Shown here: positions 6,898-15,253 of the stretch, piece after piece
Layout: every line of letters begins with the position of its first letter
How positions within the stretch are numbered: the stretch's first letter is position 1
Assembly: GCA_020348385.1 (NCBI GenBank)
Contig: CP070750.1
Span: 3,372,113 to 3,409,707 of the forward strand
Source: Candidatus Aminicenantota bacterium
Lineage (GTDB): Bacteria; Acidobacteriota; Aminicenantia; Aminicenantales; Aminicenantaceae
Direction: 5' to 3'
DNA length: 37,595 nucleotides
The notes under the pieces: generated by a model
Seen by the model: only the letters and a program-made list of their open reading frames with translations
The model's database searches: none
Told to the model about the DNA's origin: nothing
Program-made: the position numbers and the translations under genes

Positions 6898-9348
6898 ATG
6901 AAACGTTTTCTGTGTTTTATCGTGATATTTGTCGTTGCGGCATCTTTTTTGTGTGCTGAACTACCTGGAATCAGCCAAAAAACGACCGGCATGAAAAAAT
7001 ATCCAGGTTATTTCCCGTTTTATTGGGATGCGGGGGCAGGAAAGGTTTGGCTGGAAATCGACAAATTCGATACAGAGTTTTTGTACGTGAGCTCGTTGCC
7101 GGCAGGACTTGGGTCCAATGACATCGGGCTCGATGGCCGCCAGCTCGGTGCAACCCACATCGTCCAATTCCACCGAGTCGGTCCCAAGATATTGATGATC
7201 GAGCCCAATTATTCTTTTCGAGCACTCAGCAATGATGAAAACGAGAAACGAGCTGTTGAAGAAGCCTTTGCCAAATCTGTGATCTGGGGTTTTAAGGCCG
7301 TAGCGGAGAGCGACGACAAGGTGCTTGTGGATGCAACCTCGTTTTTGATGCAGGATGCTCACGGAGTTGTCCGGAGACTCCAGCGCGCCAATCAGGGAAA
7401 TTTCAGGGTGGATACAACACGATCAGCAATCCATCTGCCCCGAACAAAAAATTTTCCCAGCAACACAGAGTTCGATGCGATACTGACATTCACCAGCCAG
7501 AGTCCCGGGATGATGCTGCGGCAGGTTGTCCCCGATCCCAGCGCCATCACCGTCCGTCAGCATCGTTCCTTTATCGAGCTTCCCGATGATAATTATGAGT
7601 CCCGCATCTATGATCCACGCTCCAATTTTGGGAGCGTGAGTTACATGGATTTTTCTGCACCGATCGATCAATCCATCACCAAAAGGTTTATCCCCCGCTT
7701 TAGGCTGGAAAAAAAAGACCCGAATGCTAAGATGAGCGATCCTGTAAAGCCGATAATTTATTATGTCGATTCCGGAGTGCCTGAACCCATCCGAACAGCC
7801 TTGATAGAGGGTGCCAGTTGGTGGGACCAGGCTTTCGAGGCTATCGGCTACAGGAAAGCTTTTCAGGTCAAGGTTCTTCCCAAAGGAGCAGACCCGATGG
7901 ATGTGCGGTACAACATGATCAACTGGGTACACCGTTCCACGCGAGGCTGGTCCTATGGAGGAGGTGTTGGAGATCCACGAACTGGGGAGATCATCAAGGG
8001 ACATGTGGCTTTGGGATCACAGCGCCTGAGACAGGATTTTCTGATTGCCCAGGGATTGGTGGCTGATTATGAAGAAGGCAAAGAAGAAATTTCGACAAAA
8101 GAAATGGTGGAACTGGCATTAGCACGCATCCGCCAGCTCTCCTGTCATGAGGTTGGCCACACTCTCGGATTGGGTCATAACTATGCCTCCAGCGTCAATG
8201 ACAGGGCTTCTGTGATGGATTATCCCCATCCGTTGATTAAGATCAAACGGGACGGCACGCTTGATCTTTCCGACGCCTATGCCACAGGCGTGGGTGAATG
8301 GGACAAAGTTTCGATTGCATATGGCTACCAGGATTTTCCTGATGGCGTGGATGAAGAAGAGGAATTGAAGGTCATACTCGATAACGCTTTTTCCAGCGGG
8401 CTGTTTCACCTTGCAAGTCAGGATGCAGGTCCCTCGAGCGCTCATCCTCTTACAGCTACATGGGATAACGGCAAACACCCGGTGGACGAACTGGAAAGGG
8501 TGATGAAAATCCGTACCATTGCCCTCGATGGATTTTCTGAAAAAAGGATTCCGATGTGGGCCCCGATGGCCACGCTGGAAGAAGCACTGGTCCCTGTGTA
8601 TCTTTTCCACAGATATCAGGTCGAAGCCGCTGCCAGTTGTCTGGGAGGCCTTTACTACAATCACACTTTGCGCGGGGATGTGCAGAAGGATCCGGAAATC
8701 GTAGAGCCAGAAGAGCAACAAAGGGCGCTGGAAGCGCTCCTCCAGACCATCTATCCGGTGAACTTAGCCATCGATGAAAAAATACTGAATATCATTCCTC
8801 CGCGTCCCCCGGGATACCGGCAGACTCGGGAGCTCTTCCCGGGGCATACAGGATCGACATTTGATCCTTTGGGAGCAGTCGAAGTGGCGGCCAATTTGAC
8901 CGTCCGGTTAGTTCTCCACCCGGATAGGGCTGCACGGATGGTAGACTATCATTCAAGGGACAAAAAATATCCCGGATTCGGAGAGGTATTGGATCAGGTG
9001 ATAATGTTCACATGGAAGTCTCCGTACAAATCGGGAAAGTATGCTGAAATCCAAAGGGTGGTGAACAACGTACTTCTGTACAATATGATGAGCTTGGTCG
9101 CCGATGAGGACAATGCCTCCCAGGTGAGGGCATTGGCTTTCATGAAACTCGAAGAGCTTAAAAATTGGCTGAAACGACAATTGAACACAGTAAAAGACGG
9201 GGAATATTTGGTCAAAGATCCTGACCAAAGGGCTCATTTTCTGTATGCTGTCGGCAAGATCGAGCTGTTTCAAAAAGATCCCTCGAAAATAACGCTTCCT
9301 GTCCCGATGTCTCCGCCTCCCGGTGCACCCATCGGCATGTACGACTGA
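6898..9348 (+). CDS. Exported zinc metalloprotease, DUF5117/metzincin-like
   Basis: This 816-residue protein starts with a classical signal peptide (MKRFLCFIVIFVVAASFLCA, cleavage near residue 20), so it acts in the periplasm or outside. The extended zinc motif HEVGHTLGLGH (His417, Glu418, His421, His427) followed by a methionine turn (SVMDYP) is the metzincin active site. The long N-terminal half (IPGISQ-like start, YNFRALS-like segments, IELPDDNYESRIYDPRSNFG) matches the DUF5117/DUF4953 metalloprotease architecture common in Bacteroidota and Acidobacteriota. All three zinc histidines and the catalytic glutamate are present, so it should be active. A GGAGG site precedes ATG 6898. It stands alone between intergenic repeats and a flavoprotein gene. 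Its substrates are unknown; bulk peptide degradation is a plausible inference. Confidence 0.9.
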   Translation: MKRFLCFIVIFVVAASFLCAELPGISQKTTGMKKYPGYFPFYWDAGAGKVWLEIDKFDTEFLYVSSLPAGLGSNDIGLDGRQLGATHIVQFHRVGPKILMIEPNYSFRALSNDENEKRAVEEAFAKSVIWGFKAVAESDDKVLVDATSFLMQDAHGVVRRLQRANQGNFRVDTTRSAIHLPRTKNFPSNTEFDAILTFTSQSPGMMLRQVVPDPSAITVRQHRSFIELPDDNYESRIYDPRSNFGSVSYMDFSAPIDQSITKRFIPRFRLEKKDPNAKMSDPVKPIIYYVDSGVPEPIRTALIEGASWWDQAFEAIGYRKAFQVKVLPKGADPMDVRYNMINWVHRSTRGWSYGGGVGDPRTGEIIKGHVALGSQRLRQDFLIAQGLVADYEEGKEEISTKEMVELALARIRQLSCHEVGHTLGLGHNYASSVNDRASVMDYPHPLIKIKRDGTLDLSDAYATGVGEWDKVSIAYGYQDFPDGVDEEEELKVILDNAFSSGLFHLASQDAGPSSAHPLTATWDNGKHPVDELERVMKIRTIALDGFSEKRIPMWAPMATLEEALVPVYLFHRYQVEAAASCLGGLYYNHTLRGDVQKDPEIVEPEEQQRALEALLQTIYPVNLAIDEKILNIIPPRPPGYRQTRELFPGHTGSTFDPLGAVEVAANLTVRLVLHPDRAARMVDYHSRDKKYPGFGEVLDQVIMFTWKSPYKSGKYAEIQRVVNNVLLYNMMSLVADEDNASQVRALAFMKLEELKNWLKRQLNTVKDGEYLVKDPDQRAHFLYAVGKIELFQKDPSKITLPVPMSPPPGAPIGMYD

Positions 9349-9404
9349 GCATTAACGAATCCGATATGATGAAACAGTCAAGCAAACTGAAACGTCAGGC
9401 CGGC

Positions 9405-9427
9405 GATTTTCCCCAGCGAGGAAAATC
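9405..9427 (+). other. Perfect 8-bp hairpin after the metalloprotease gene
   Basis: GATTTTCC (9405-9412) and GGAAAATC (9420-9427) are perfectly complementary with a 7-base loop, starting 57 bases after the metalloprotease stop codon. No T-tract follows, so it is a weak terminator candidate or an mRNA 3'-end stabiliser. Confidence 0.35.
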
Positions 9428-9515
9428 CCCTTATTACTCGGCTCACTCTCCCTACCTGCCAGTAAAGCTTGCTTTCATGCCCGCTCGCCTCCGGATGCCT
9501 TCCTCTTCAGTATGC

Positions 9516-9575
9516 TTGACTATATCTCGTTCAATTAAAGAATTACCAGCGTTTTGGCAATGCTTGTTTTGGCAA
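9516..9575 (+). promoter_or_regulatory. Possible promoter with a duplicated TTTTGGCAA site
   Basis: TTGACT (9516-9521) and AAGAAT (9538-9543) with a 16-base spacer make a moderate promoter for the flavoprotein gene at 9603. Downstream, TTTTGGCAA occurs twice (9552-9560 and 9567-9575), 15 bases apart start to start, within the likely 5' leader. The repeat may be a regulator site; this is tentative. Confidence 0.35.
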
Positions 9576-9602
9576 AGAAAAATTTAATGGGTAGGAGGGA
9601 TA

Positions 9603-11249
9603 ATGAATGATAAAAACTTTCCAAGAAGAGATTTCTTGAAAACATTGTTAGCGGGGATTCCGATGTTTGCGCTTGATTGGGATTCTTTCCCAAGAGGAAA
9701 AAAATCGGGCATGGAGGATACGGATTTCGATGCTTTGGTTATAGGAGCTGGGCTGGGCGGATTGAGCTGCGCGGCTGCCTTTGCCCGGCAAGGATTCAAA
9801 CCCCTTGTTTTGGAACAGCACTATGTTCCAGGCGGGTATGCTTCGGCTTTCAAAAGACCGGGAGGATTCCTGTTCGATGTGTCCCTCCACTCCACAACGG
9901 TCGATGAGAGAAATGGTGTTTGGAATCTCATTCCAGGATTTCCCGAGATCAAAGATGTGGAGTTTGTTCCCCATCCCTATCTTTACCGGGCCATTTTTCC
10001 CGATTATGACTACCGCGTGCCCCAAAGGGATCTTAAGAAATACATAACCATGCTGATCGGGTATTTTCCAGAGGAAGAGCAGGGCATTCGAGGAATTTTC
10101 GAAGACATGGAAGGCCTGGCCCGGGATATAAACAAGTATTCCCAGGCTGGAGGGCAGATCGATATGAGCCGCTTCCCGAAAGACTTTCCCTATTTGTTCA
10201 AGAGCTACACAAAAACCTGGGGAGCACTGGTGGATATGAGGATAAAAAGCCCCAAGCTAAAAGCCCTTATTTCCTCGCTCTGGGGATATTTTGGACTTCC
10301 TCCGTCCAAGCTTGCCTGCTTCTATTATGCCTTACCCACCATAGGCTATCTCAACGGCGGTGGATTTTACCCCAGGGGCACAGCACAGAAGATCAGCGAT
10401 GCATTCGTGAAATTCATCGAGGATAATGGGGGACAGGTCAAACTTAAATCTAAAGTCGAAAAAATTCTGGTAAAAGACCATGCTGCTTACGGAGTCAAAA
10501 CAGCGGATGGTGCAGAATACAAAGGAAAGGCCGTAATTTCCAATGCCAACGCCTTCGATACATTCCTCAAAATGGTGGATGATAAGGATCACTTGAGGAA
10601 TTATGTAGCGAACTTCGAAAATTACAGTGTCAGCCTTTCAAGCTTTCAGATTTTCTTGGGCTTGAAAAAAGATCTGGTGGGCGAGCTGGGAATCGAAGAT
10701 AGCGAAATATTTTATGCGACAGGCTACGATGATGATGCCTACTACAAGGGCATGCTCGAGGCAGACGTGGAAAATTCAGGCTACGGATTGATGCTGTATG
10801 ACAATGTTTACAAGGGGTATTCTCCTGAAGGAAAAAACACCGTCAACATCCTTGCTCTTCAGGGATATTCTCACTGGGAAAAATACGAGGCCGACTATTG
10901 GAAAGGGAATAAAAAGGCTTACCGTGCTGAGAAGGAGAGGATGGCCAGCGTCTTGATCAAAAAGGTGGAGGAGACGGTTCTGCCTGGATTATCGGAGTCG
11001 ATCGAGATCAAAGAGATCGGGACTCCGCTGACCAATGTGCGATACACGGGGCATTATCGGGGAGCCATATACGGTTGGGACCAGACCATGAACAACACAG
11101 GCCCGAATCGTGTGTCTCATTCCACCCCCATCGAAAATCTGTATCTGGCAGGTGCTTGGACCCAGCCAGGTCATGGATACGGCGCAGTGATTCCCAGCGG
11201 CCTACAGTGTTTTGGGGAAATCATGGAAAAATGGGAGGCCGCAGATTAG
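9603..11249 (+). CDS. FAD-dependent oxidoreductase, phytoene desaturase/RetSat-like
   Basis: This 548-residue flavoprotein has a dinucleotide-binding Rossmann motif at about residues 45-72 (VIGAGLGGLSCAAAFARQG, then VLEQ at the strand end). It also has GGYASAFKRPGGFLFDVSLH, typical of the CrtI/CrtISO/retinol-saturase group, and the C-terminal FAD contact NLYLAGAWTQPGHGYGAV. These enzymes desaturate, isomerise or saturate polyene or isoprenoid chains; the substrate here is unknown and no carotenoid genes lie nearby. The N-terminus carries RRDFLK, a Tat export motif, but the following hydrophobic stretch is only about 11 residues and no clear cleavage site follows, so export is uncertain. GGAGG precedes ATG 9603. 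It ends 27 bases from the convergent RraA-family gene. Confidence 0.88.
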   Translation: MNDKNFPRRDFLKTLLAGIPMFALDWDSFPRGKKSGMEDTDFDALVIGAGLGGLSCAAAFARQGFKPLVLEQHYVPGGYASAFKRPGGFLFDVSLHSTTVDERNGVWNLIPGFPEIKDVEFVPHPYLYRAIFPDYDYRVPQRDLKKYITMLIGYFPEEEQGIRGIFEDMEGLARDINKYSQAGGQIDMSRFPKDFPYLFKSYTKTWGALVDMRIKSPKLKALISSLWGYFGLPPSKLACFYYALPTIGYLNGGGFYPRGTAQKISDAFVKFIEDNGGQVKLKSKVEKILVKDHAAYGVKTADGAEYKGKAVISNANAFDTFLKMVDDKDHLRNYVANFENYSVSLSSFQIFLGLKKDLVGELGIEDSEIFYATGYDDDAYYKGMLEADVENSGYGLMLYDNVYKGYSPEGKNTVNILALQGYSHWEKYEADYWKGNKKAYRAEKERMASVLIKKVEETVLPGLSESIEIKEIGTPLTNVRYTGHYRGAIYGWDQTMNNTGPNRVSHSTPIENLYLAGAWTQPGHGYGAVIPSGLQCFGEIMEKWEAAD

Positions 11250-11276
11250 CCCTTCGGGGATTGTCCGAGTTGAAAC

Positions 11277-11936
11277 TTAGAGGGTAAATTCCAGTTTGCT
11301 GTCCTGCCCTTTACTTATCCTTTCGTAATGGTCGGGAAAATTCATCAAGAGAAAGAGGCTTGTTTTTGCCTCCATTTTTTTCATGACTTTTTCTTCGATT
11401 TGCTGGATAGACTCGGCGACATCCAGGACAGTGCTGATCTCCATTTCCTTCATGACCACGATCCCATCATCATCTCCAAAAATGATGTCCCCAGGAGATA
11501 CAGAGACACCACCGCACTGGACAGAGATTTGGGTATTGAATATTTTGGATGCACCGCCTGCCATCGGTGTCTGATACCGTGCGTACACTGGGAATTGGAT
11601 TTTCCGGATCTTTTTAACGTCACGACAACCCCCGTCGATGACAATGCCAGCGAGTTTTTTTCTTTGTGCTTCGATAGCGAACATCTCTCCGGCAACCGCG
11701 ATTTTATCCCCCTCTGCATCGATGACCAAAACCTCATCCTCCTGGGCTTCTTGGAGGGCTTTGATGACCGACAGAAAGTCGCTCCGGCAGTGGACAGTGC
11801 GGGCGATCCCGATCATTTTTATCCCATCAAAAACAGGCCTAATTCCAGGATCCATAACCCGGAACGTTTTGGTTGCATCACAGATACAAGCCGTATCCAA
11901 CCGGACCAGTCTTTTTTTTAATTTTTTGAAATCCAT
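11277..11936 (-). CDS. RraA-family protein (HMG/CHA aldolase-like)
   Basis: This 219-residue protein belongs to the RraA/dimethylmenaquinone methyltransferase-like family. The hallmark segment is GEMFAIEAQRKKLAGIVIDG followed by GCRD, with the conserved Arg-Asp pair that binds metal and pyruvate-type substrates in the aldolases. Family members include RNase E inhibitors (RraA) and 4-hydroxy-4-methyl-2-oxoglutarate or oxaloacetate-processing aldolases; sequence alone does not tell these apart. The length is slightly above RraA's usual 160, as in the aldolase-type members, and there is an extra N-terminal stretch DTACICDATKTF. The ATG at 11936 has GGAAGGGAG upstream on this strand. The gene is convergent with the flavoprotein and divergent from the acyltransferase, so it is its own unit. 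An aldolase role is the likelier reading. Confidence 0.88.
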   Translation of the reverse strand: MDFKKLKKRLVRLDTACICDATKTFRVMDPGIRPVFDGIKMIGIARTVHCRSDFLSVIKALQEAQEDEVLVIDAEGDKIAVAGEMFAIEAQRKKLAGIVIDGGCRDVKKIRKIQFPVYARYQTPMAGGASKIFNTQISVQCGGVSVSPGDIIFGDDDGIVVMKEMEISTVLDVAESIQQIEEKVMKKMEAKTSLFLLMNFPDHYERISKGQDSKLEFTL

Positions 11937-12022
11937 GCTAACTCCCTTCCTTTGATTTATCTTTGCTAATAAGTAAAGATAAGTTTATCATATTGTCTGG
12001 ATTATTTATAAGAAATGTCGCG

Positions 12023-13156
12023 ATGAACAAGCAAGAAAGACGGTACGACATCGATTGGTTACGAGTCCTTGCCATGTTTTCTGTTTTCCTTTTTCACTGC
12101 GCGAGATACTTTGACAATGAGGGCTGGCATGTCAAAAACCCTCAATTGAGTTTTGGCTTTTCCGTTTTTGTTGGAGTCCTTGTTCAATGGATCATGCCGA
12201 TTTTTTTTGTTTTGTCTGGCATGAGCTCACAATTTGCCCTGAACTTCAGGAGTGCCGGCCAGTATCTAGAGGAAAGGTTCAAAAGGTTGTTCATCCCGCT
12301 ATTTTTTGGGATATTCATCCTCATACCGCCTCAGGTTTATATAGAGCGGTTTACCAATGACCAGTTTAACGGTTCGTTCTTTCAATTCTACCCCCAATAT
12401 TTTGATGGTTGGTACGGATTCGGTGGCAACTTTGCCTGGATGGGACTGCATCTGTGGTTTCTGCTCATTCTTTTTCTCTTTTCCTTGTTGACTCTGCCTT
12501 TTTTACTTTCTCTCAAAAAAAAGGCAGCTGGCCTATTGATCCATGGCTTTTCATCTTTTTTCGAAAAATCTGGGACGATTCTGTTGTGGATTCTTCCTTT
12601 GGCCCTAATGGAATTTCTTTTCCATCCTGACGGACTCGGGCAGCGCAACTTCGGGGGATGGAATGTTTTTGTCTATCTGGTGTTTTTCCTGTATGGATAT
12701 CTGCTGGCATCTGATGAAAGATACAAACGTTCCGTAGAGAAACAGAGGGTGATTTTTCTGGCCCTGGCAGCAATAACAACTCTAATAGGGTATTACATCC
12801 GACGTTCTGGGGCTTCCCCTTCCTTCGGGAGCCTGGATTATTTTTGGATTTCCCTTTTCCGGAGTTTCAACTCCTGGGTTTGGGTGCTTGCCATCCTGGG
12901 CATCGGGAGTCGACATCTCACCTTCCGGAATCGTTTGTTGAAGTATGGCAACGTAGCCGTGCTGCCCTTCTATATTCTTCACCAGAGTGTGATCGTTGTT
13001 TTCGGGTTTTTTTTCCTAGAATGGAATACTGCTGTGATGCCGAAATATCTTGTTCTCAGCACGGTATCTTTTATCACCATCATGCTGGTCTATGAATTTT
13101 GTGTCAAAAGATTGGGCTTACTTCGTTTCCTGTTCGGGATGAAACGGAAGACTTAG
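12023..13156 (+). CDS. Acyltransferase-3 family membrane protein
   Basis: This 377-residue integral membrane protein begins with the acyltransferase-3 (OafA/MdoC-type) signature RYDIDWLRVLAMFSVFLFHC, including the family's conserved Arg and the His of the first helix. Roughly ten hydrophobic helices follow, with short loops, for example WIMPIFFVLSGMSS and YGNVAVLPFYILHQSVIVVF near the end. Members O-acylate sugars of lipopolysaccharide, peptidoglycan, glucans or small molecules from a membrane-bound acyl donor. The nearby envelope genes fit a role in surface glycan or lipid modification, but no sugar-nucleotide genes are here, so the acceptor is unknown. ATG 12023 gives the family-like N-terminus; a TTG at 11963 would add 20 residues and looks less likely. 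The ribosome-binding site is weak for either start. Confidence 0.85.
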   Translation: MNKQERRYDIDWLRVLAMFSVFLFHCARYFDNEGWHVKNPQLSFGFSVFVGVLVQWIMPIFFVLSGMSSQFALNFRSAGQYLEERFKRLFIPLFFGIFILIPPQVYIERFTNDQFNGSFFQFYPQYFDGWYGFGGNFAWMGLHLWFLLILFLFSLLTLPFLLSLKKKAAGLLIHGFSSFFEKSGTILLWILPLALMEFLFHPDGLGQRNFGGWNVFVYLVFFLYGYLLASDERYKRSVEKQRVIFLALAAITTLIGYYIRRSGASPSFGSLDYFWISLFRSFNSWVWVLAILGIGSRHLTFRNRLLKYGNVAVLPFYILHQSVIVVFGFFFLEWNTAVMPKYLVLSTVSFITIMLVYEFCVKRLGLLRFLFGMKRKT

Positions 13157-13182
13157 TTTTTTTTAAAAAGAAGGGATAAGAC

Positions 13183-13211
13183 TTGACAAACGTTTGTTTA
13201 AATTTTATGTT
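13183..13211 (+). promoter_or_regulatory. Sigma-70 promoter of the TetR-controlled envelope operon
   Basis: TTGACA (13183-13188), a 17-base spacer and TATGTT (13206-13211) form a strong promoter; transcription would start near 13218, about 41 bases before ATG 13259. Palindromes overlap its -35 end and its start site. Confidence 0.75.
13186..13197. promoter_or_regulatory. TetR-type operator 1, ACAAACGTTTGT
   Basis: A perfect 12-base palindrome overlaps the last bases of the -35 box and the spacer, where a bound repressor would block RNA polymerase. AAAC/GTTT arms around a short centre are typical of TetR-family sites, and the operon encodes a TetR protein. The same core recurs 36 bases downstream. 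Confidence 0.7.
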
Positions 13212-13222
13212 TAGATTATGAA

Positions 13223-13232
13223 CAAACGTTTG
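13223..13232. promoter_or_regulatory. TetR-type operator 2, CAAACGTTTG
   Basis: A perfect 10-base palindrome, identical to the core of operator 1, lies just downstream of the predicted start site. Centre-to-centre spacing is 36 bases, so two dimers could bracket the -10 region, or a looped complex could form. Confidence 0.7.
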
Positions 13233-13258
13233 ATTAAAGCCCTGCCACGGAGGTCGAC

Positions 13259-14599
13259 ATGAAGATCAAGGCGATGAAAATTGCCGGTTTGGCAGTGTTT
13301 TTCGTTTTTGCTCTCACCTCTTTTCTTCTTCCTCAAAGCTTATTTGAACAGGCCACGAGTAAGGACGAGGAAAAACCTTACGAGCTGAATGGCTATCTGA
13401 GGGGTACTCTGTTTGTCGGAAAGGTCCCCGAAAAGAACAGCCTGGAGATAAAAAGCGGATACGGAGAGGCTTCTTTGAAGCTACGATTGCGGAAACAGGG
13501 TTTCGGGGATGCATTTGCCGAGGTCCGATTCCGAAGCGGCCATGAATTCCAGAAGACGGTGTCGGAAATCACTCTTAGGGAGGCTTATGTCAATGCCTAT
13601 ACCGGACCTTTTGATTTCCGAATCGGGCATCAAGTCGTTGTCTGGGGAAGGGCGGATGGCTGGAATCCCACTGACAACATAACGCCCCGGAATATGCTCA
13701 TCCGGTCTGCAGATGAGGATGACCGCCGGTTGGCCAATTTTTTGATTCGTTCTTATTACAACCTACACCCCTTTAGGTTTGAGGCAATTTGGGTTCCTGC
13801 TTACAGCCCCTCTTATATCCCGACGGACCTCATCGCATCTTCTTCAGGGATCAATCTGATTGAGCCAGACTATCCTGATATGAAGCTGAAAAACAGCGCA
13901 TTCGCATTCCGATTGAATCTGGAGTTTCCATCCATAGACGGTTCTATTTCCTACTTCAACGGACACAATCCCATGCCCGGGATCACCGCTGATTTTCCCA
14001 AAGTTTTTATGAACAACGTGAATTTGGACATATTTCCAAAATCCTACCGAATGCATGTCATAGGGGTGGATTTTTCTACAGTCATAGCCGGTTCATTTGG
14101 GGTGCGCGGAGAAATGGCTTTCCGGCGATCCCATCAAGATTATGAAGAAAATATCCACATACCCAATCCTGACCTTCAGTACATTGTGGGAATCGATAAA
14201 GAACTTGTGCCGAATTTTAACCTTATACTCCAATACATCGGGAGGTATGTTTTTGACTTTAAGAAGTTGGAAGTTCCCACGAATCCAGTGGATTTTCCTC
14301 GTTTTAAACTTGCGCTCAAGAACAGATTGATTACCTTCCAGCAGTATGAATGGAGTCACTCTCTGTCCTGCCGAGCGGCTTTGGACCTGATGAATGAACT
14401 TTTATCGATCGAAGTGTTCGGTATGGTGAATTTCACATCCAACGAAGCTCTGTTCCGGCCGAAATTGACATACGATATTGCCGATGCGTTGACTTTCACT
14501 TTGGGCGCAGAATTGTATTCCGGACCGGAGGATACCCTATTTGAGCTTGTCGATTCCGTGTTGAATGCTGTTTTTGTGGAATTGAAGGCATCTTTCTAG
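13259..14599 (+). CDS. DUF1302-like outer-membrane beta-barrel protein
   Basis: This 446-residue protein has a signal peptide (about residues 7-25, AGLAVFFVFALTSFLLPQS) and alternating amphipathic strands typical of an outer-membrane barrel. The segment IGHQVVVWGRADGWNPTDNI resembles the DUF1302 signature (WG..D..NPTD), and the chain ends in KASF, a C-terminal Phe as expected for barrel insertion. It is first in an operon with a TetR regulator and an MMPL/RND transporter. DUF1302 proteins often co-occur with MMPL transporters and LolA/LolB-like proteins in export of hydrophobic compounds. It may therefore be the outer-membrane partner here, though a channel function is inferred. ATG 13259 has GGAGG upstream. 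The next gene starts 12 bases after its stop. The DUF1302 call is by motif and context, not by alignment. Confidence 0.8.
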   Translation: MKIKAMKIAGLAVFFVFALTSFLLPQSLFEQATSKDEEKPYELNGYLRGTLFVGKVPEKNSLEIKSGYGEASLKLRLRKQGFGDAFAEVRFRSGHEFQKTVSEITLREAYVNAYTGPFDFRIGHQVVVWGRADGWNPTDNITPRNMLIRSADEDDRRLANFLIRSYYNLHPFRFEAIWVPAYSPSYIPTDLIASSSGINLIEPDYPDMKLKNSAFAFRLNLEFPSIDGSISYFNGHNPMPGITADFPKVFMNNVNLDIFPKSYRMHVIGVDFSTVIAGSFGVRGEMAFRRSHQDYEENIHIPNPDLQYIVGIDKELVPNFNLILQYIGRYVFDFKKLEVPTNPVDFPRFKLALKNRLITFQQYEWSHSLSCRAALDLMNELLSIEVFGMVNFTSNEALFRPKLTYDIADALTFTLGAELYSGPEDTLFELVDSVLNAVFVELKASF

Positions 14600-14611
14600 A
14601 AGGAGGAATCA

Positions 14612-15253
14612 GTGAAAGAAAAGGAGTGCTGTTGTCCCAAAAAACGAATACTTGCAGCAGCGATATCGCTTTTTGCCCAGAAAGGATTTGCCGCAGTCGG
14701 AGTACGGGAGATTGCAGCTGAAGCCGGTGTCAATATCGCGATGATCTCCTATTATTACGATGGAAAGATCGGAATTCTTAAGGAAATTCTGGAGGAATTC
14801 TTTAACAGGTACATGCAAGTATTCGAGGGAATAGATGATGAAAACAAGACACCGGAAGCTTGTGTTCGCGGCCTGATCCACAACATTGTCCAATTTGTCA
14901 GGGAGAACACCGAGCTCGCCATGGTTTCTTATAACGAGCTTCCGTTGGATTTGCCGGAGATTGCGGAACTCAAAGCAAAAAGAATAACAGCTGTGATTCA
15001 GAGAATAAGCCCACTCGTCGTGAGGATGGGTTTTGATCCCACGGATGTGTTTATGATTGCTGTTGTTGGCCCTAGCTTGATCTCTGCTATCTTCACGAAC
15101 TTCAGGCTCCGACCTGTCATGAAACAGGTCTTTCCTTTTAAATTCGACGATGCCTATTATGAACGATATACAGAAACCATTGCCACATTGTTCTTGCATG
15201 GTATAAAGGGATTGGCAGAAGAGCGCAAACAGAAAAGGAGGAGGGTAAAATGA
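14612..15253 (+). CDS. TetR-family transcriptional regulator
   Basis: This 213-residue regulator has a classic TetR helix-turn-helix at about residues 12-58: ILAAAISLFAQKGFAAVGVR, then EIAAEAGVNIAMISYYYDGK. The C-terminal part is a variable ligand-binding helical domain. A strong AAGGAGG lies before the GTG at 14612, which makes GTG the likely start. The stop codon overlaps the next gene's ATG (ATGA at 15250-15253), so translation of the transporter is coupled to it. As it sits in the operon, and two AAAC/GTTT palindromes flank the operon promoter's core, it is expected to repress its own operon and be released by the transported compound. The inducer is unknown; there is an unusual N-terminal ECCCPKK segment with three consecutive cysteines. 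Confidence 0.92.
   Translation: MKEKECCCPKKRILAAAISLFAQKGFAAVGVREIAAEAGVNIAMISYYYDGKIGILKEILEEFFNRYMQVFEGIDDENKTPEACVRGLIHNIVQFVRENTELAMVSYNELPLDLPEIAELKAKRITAVIQRISPLVVRMGFDPTDVFMIAVVGPSLISAIFTNFRLRPVMKQVFPFKFDDAYYERYTETIATLFLHGIKGLAEERKQKRRRVK

Noticed and set aside
9366..9587. 73-codon ORF between metalloprotease and flavoprotein genes
   Set aside because: No ribosome-binding site, no family resemblance, and it spans a hairpin and promoter-like sequence.
11328..11921. Plus-strand ORF opposite the RraA-family gene
   Set aside because: The minus-strand frame carries the conserved RraA motifs; the plus-strand frame shows none.
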